From contig NC_091369.1 in assembly GCF_038502225.1 (NCBI RefSeq), positions 18,983,943-19,047,942 on the forward strand: DNA of 64,000 nt, read 5' to 3'. Below are positions 63,965-64,000 of the stretch, one piece after another. The stretch is from Cherax quadricarinatus. Lineage: Eukaryota; Arthropoda; Malacostraca; Decapoda; Parastacidae. A program made the translations under genes and the position numbers. Each line of letters begins with the position of its first letter. Within the stretch, counting starts at the first letter, position 1. The notes under the pieces were generated by a model. It worked only from the letters and a program-made list of their open reading frames with translations, made no database searches and was not told the origin of the DNA.

Positions 63965-64000
63965 ATAAAAAAAATAATAATAATAATTATAACTATAATA
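63480..64000. other. Right edge: A/T-rich sequence and an (AAT)n microsatellite
   Basis: A 77-codon minus-strand open stretch (63550-63783, with LQTGLKFLVVRRFVPERKVG) has no family I recognise. The AAT microsatellite runs from about 63905 to 63950 and continues imperfectly to the window end. Confidence 0.4.

Overview
This is a repeat-saturated animal genome window. Introns, TA-flanked Tigger/pogo transposons, TTAA-flanked piggyBac elements, tRNA-derived SINEs, several non-LTR retrotransposon (LINE) families and long minisatellite arrays rule out a prokaryote. The SINE and LINE style (SINE ending in TCTTA repeats, LINE 3' end ending in CCTGGAGTTTA repeats) fits a decapod crustacean as I remember such genomes; that placement is inference. 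No rRNA, true tRNA gene or CRISPR array is seen.

Layout. 1-11.4 kb: a nested DNA-transposon block. Two Tigger elements sit at or in a decayed piggyBac element, a third Tigger (7613-9942) keeps an uninterrupted 596-codon transposase, and a TTAA MITE holds a second TTAA element. 11.4-18.1 kb: LINE fragments, another MITE and a fourth Tigger carrying a SINE and a LINE. 18.1-25.8 kb: two exons of a METTL25B-like methyltransferase gene on the minus strand, separated by a 6.1 kb intron filled with a composite Tigger, a piggyBac element, two 203-bp MITEs, foldback repeats, SINEs and LINE pieces; a 611-bp retroelement lies about 31 bp upstream of the presumed start codon. 25.8-43.1 kb: a LINE graveyard with at least five LINE types, a Tc1 remnant, SINEs and one unidentified candidate exon. 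43.2-63.5 kb: a dense cluster of six unrelated minisatellites (units 47, 46, 36, 24, 55 and 33 bp) around LINE and hAT remnants and the terminal exon of an SLC17 (sialin-like) transporter on the minus strand; no earlier exon of that gene is visible, so three of the arrays may lie in its last intron.

The host coding content I can support is very small: two METTL25B-like exons, one SLC17-like exon and one weak exon candidate. Nearly all other open reading frames are transposon proteins, mostly broken, or artefacts of tandem repeats whose unit is a multiple of 3 bp. The most informative points are the fossil insertion order (with an unoccupied duplicate of one target), a minisatellite that grew in frame inside a hAT transposase, higher-order structure in the 47-, 55- and 33-bp arrays, and the position of the arrays beside a host gene. 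I found no convincing new multi-gene system.
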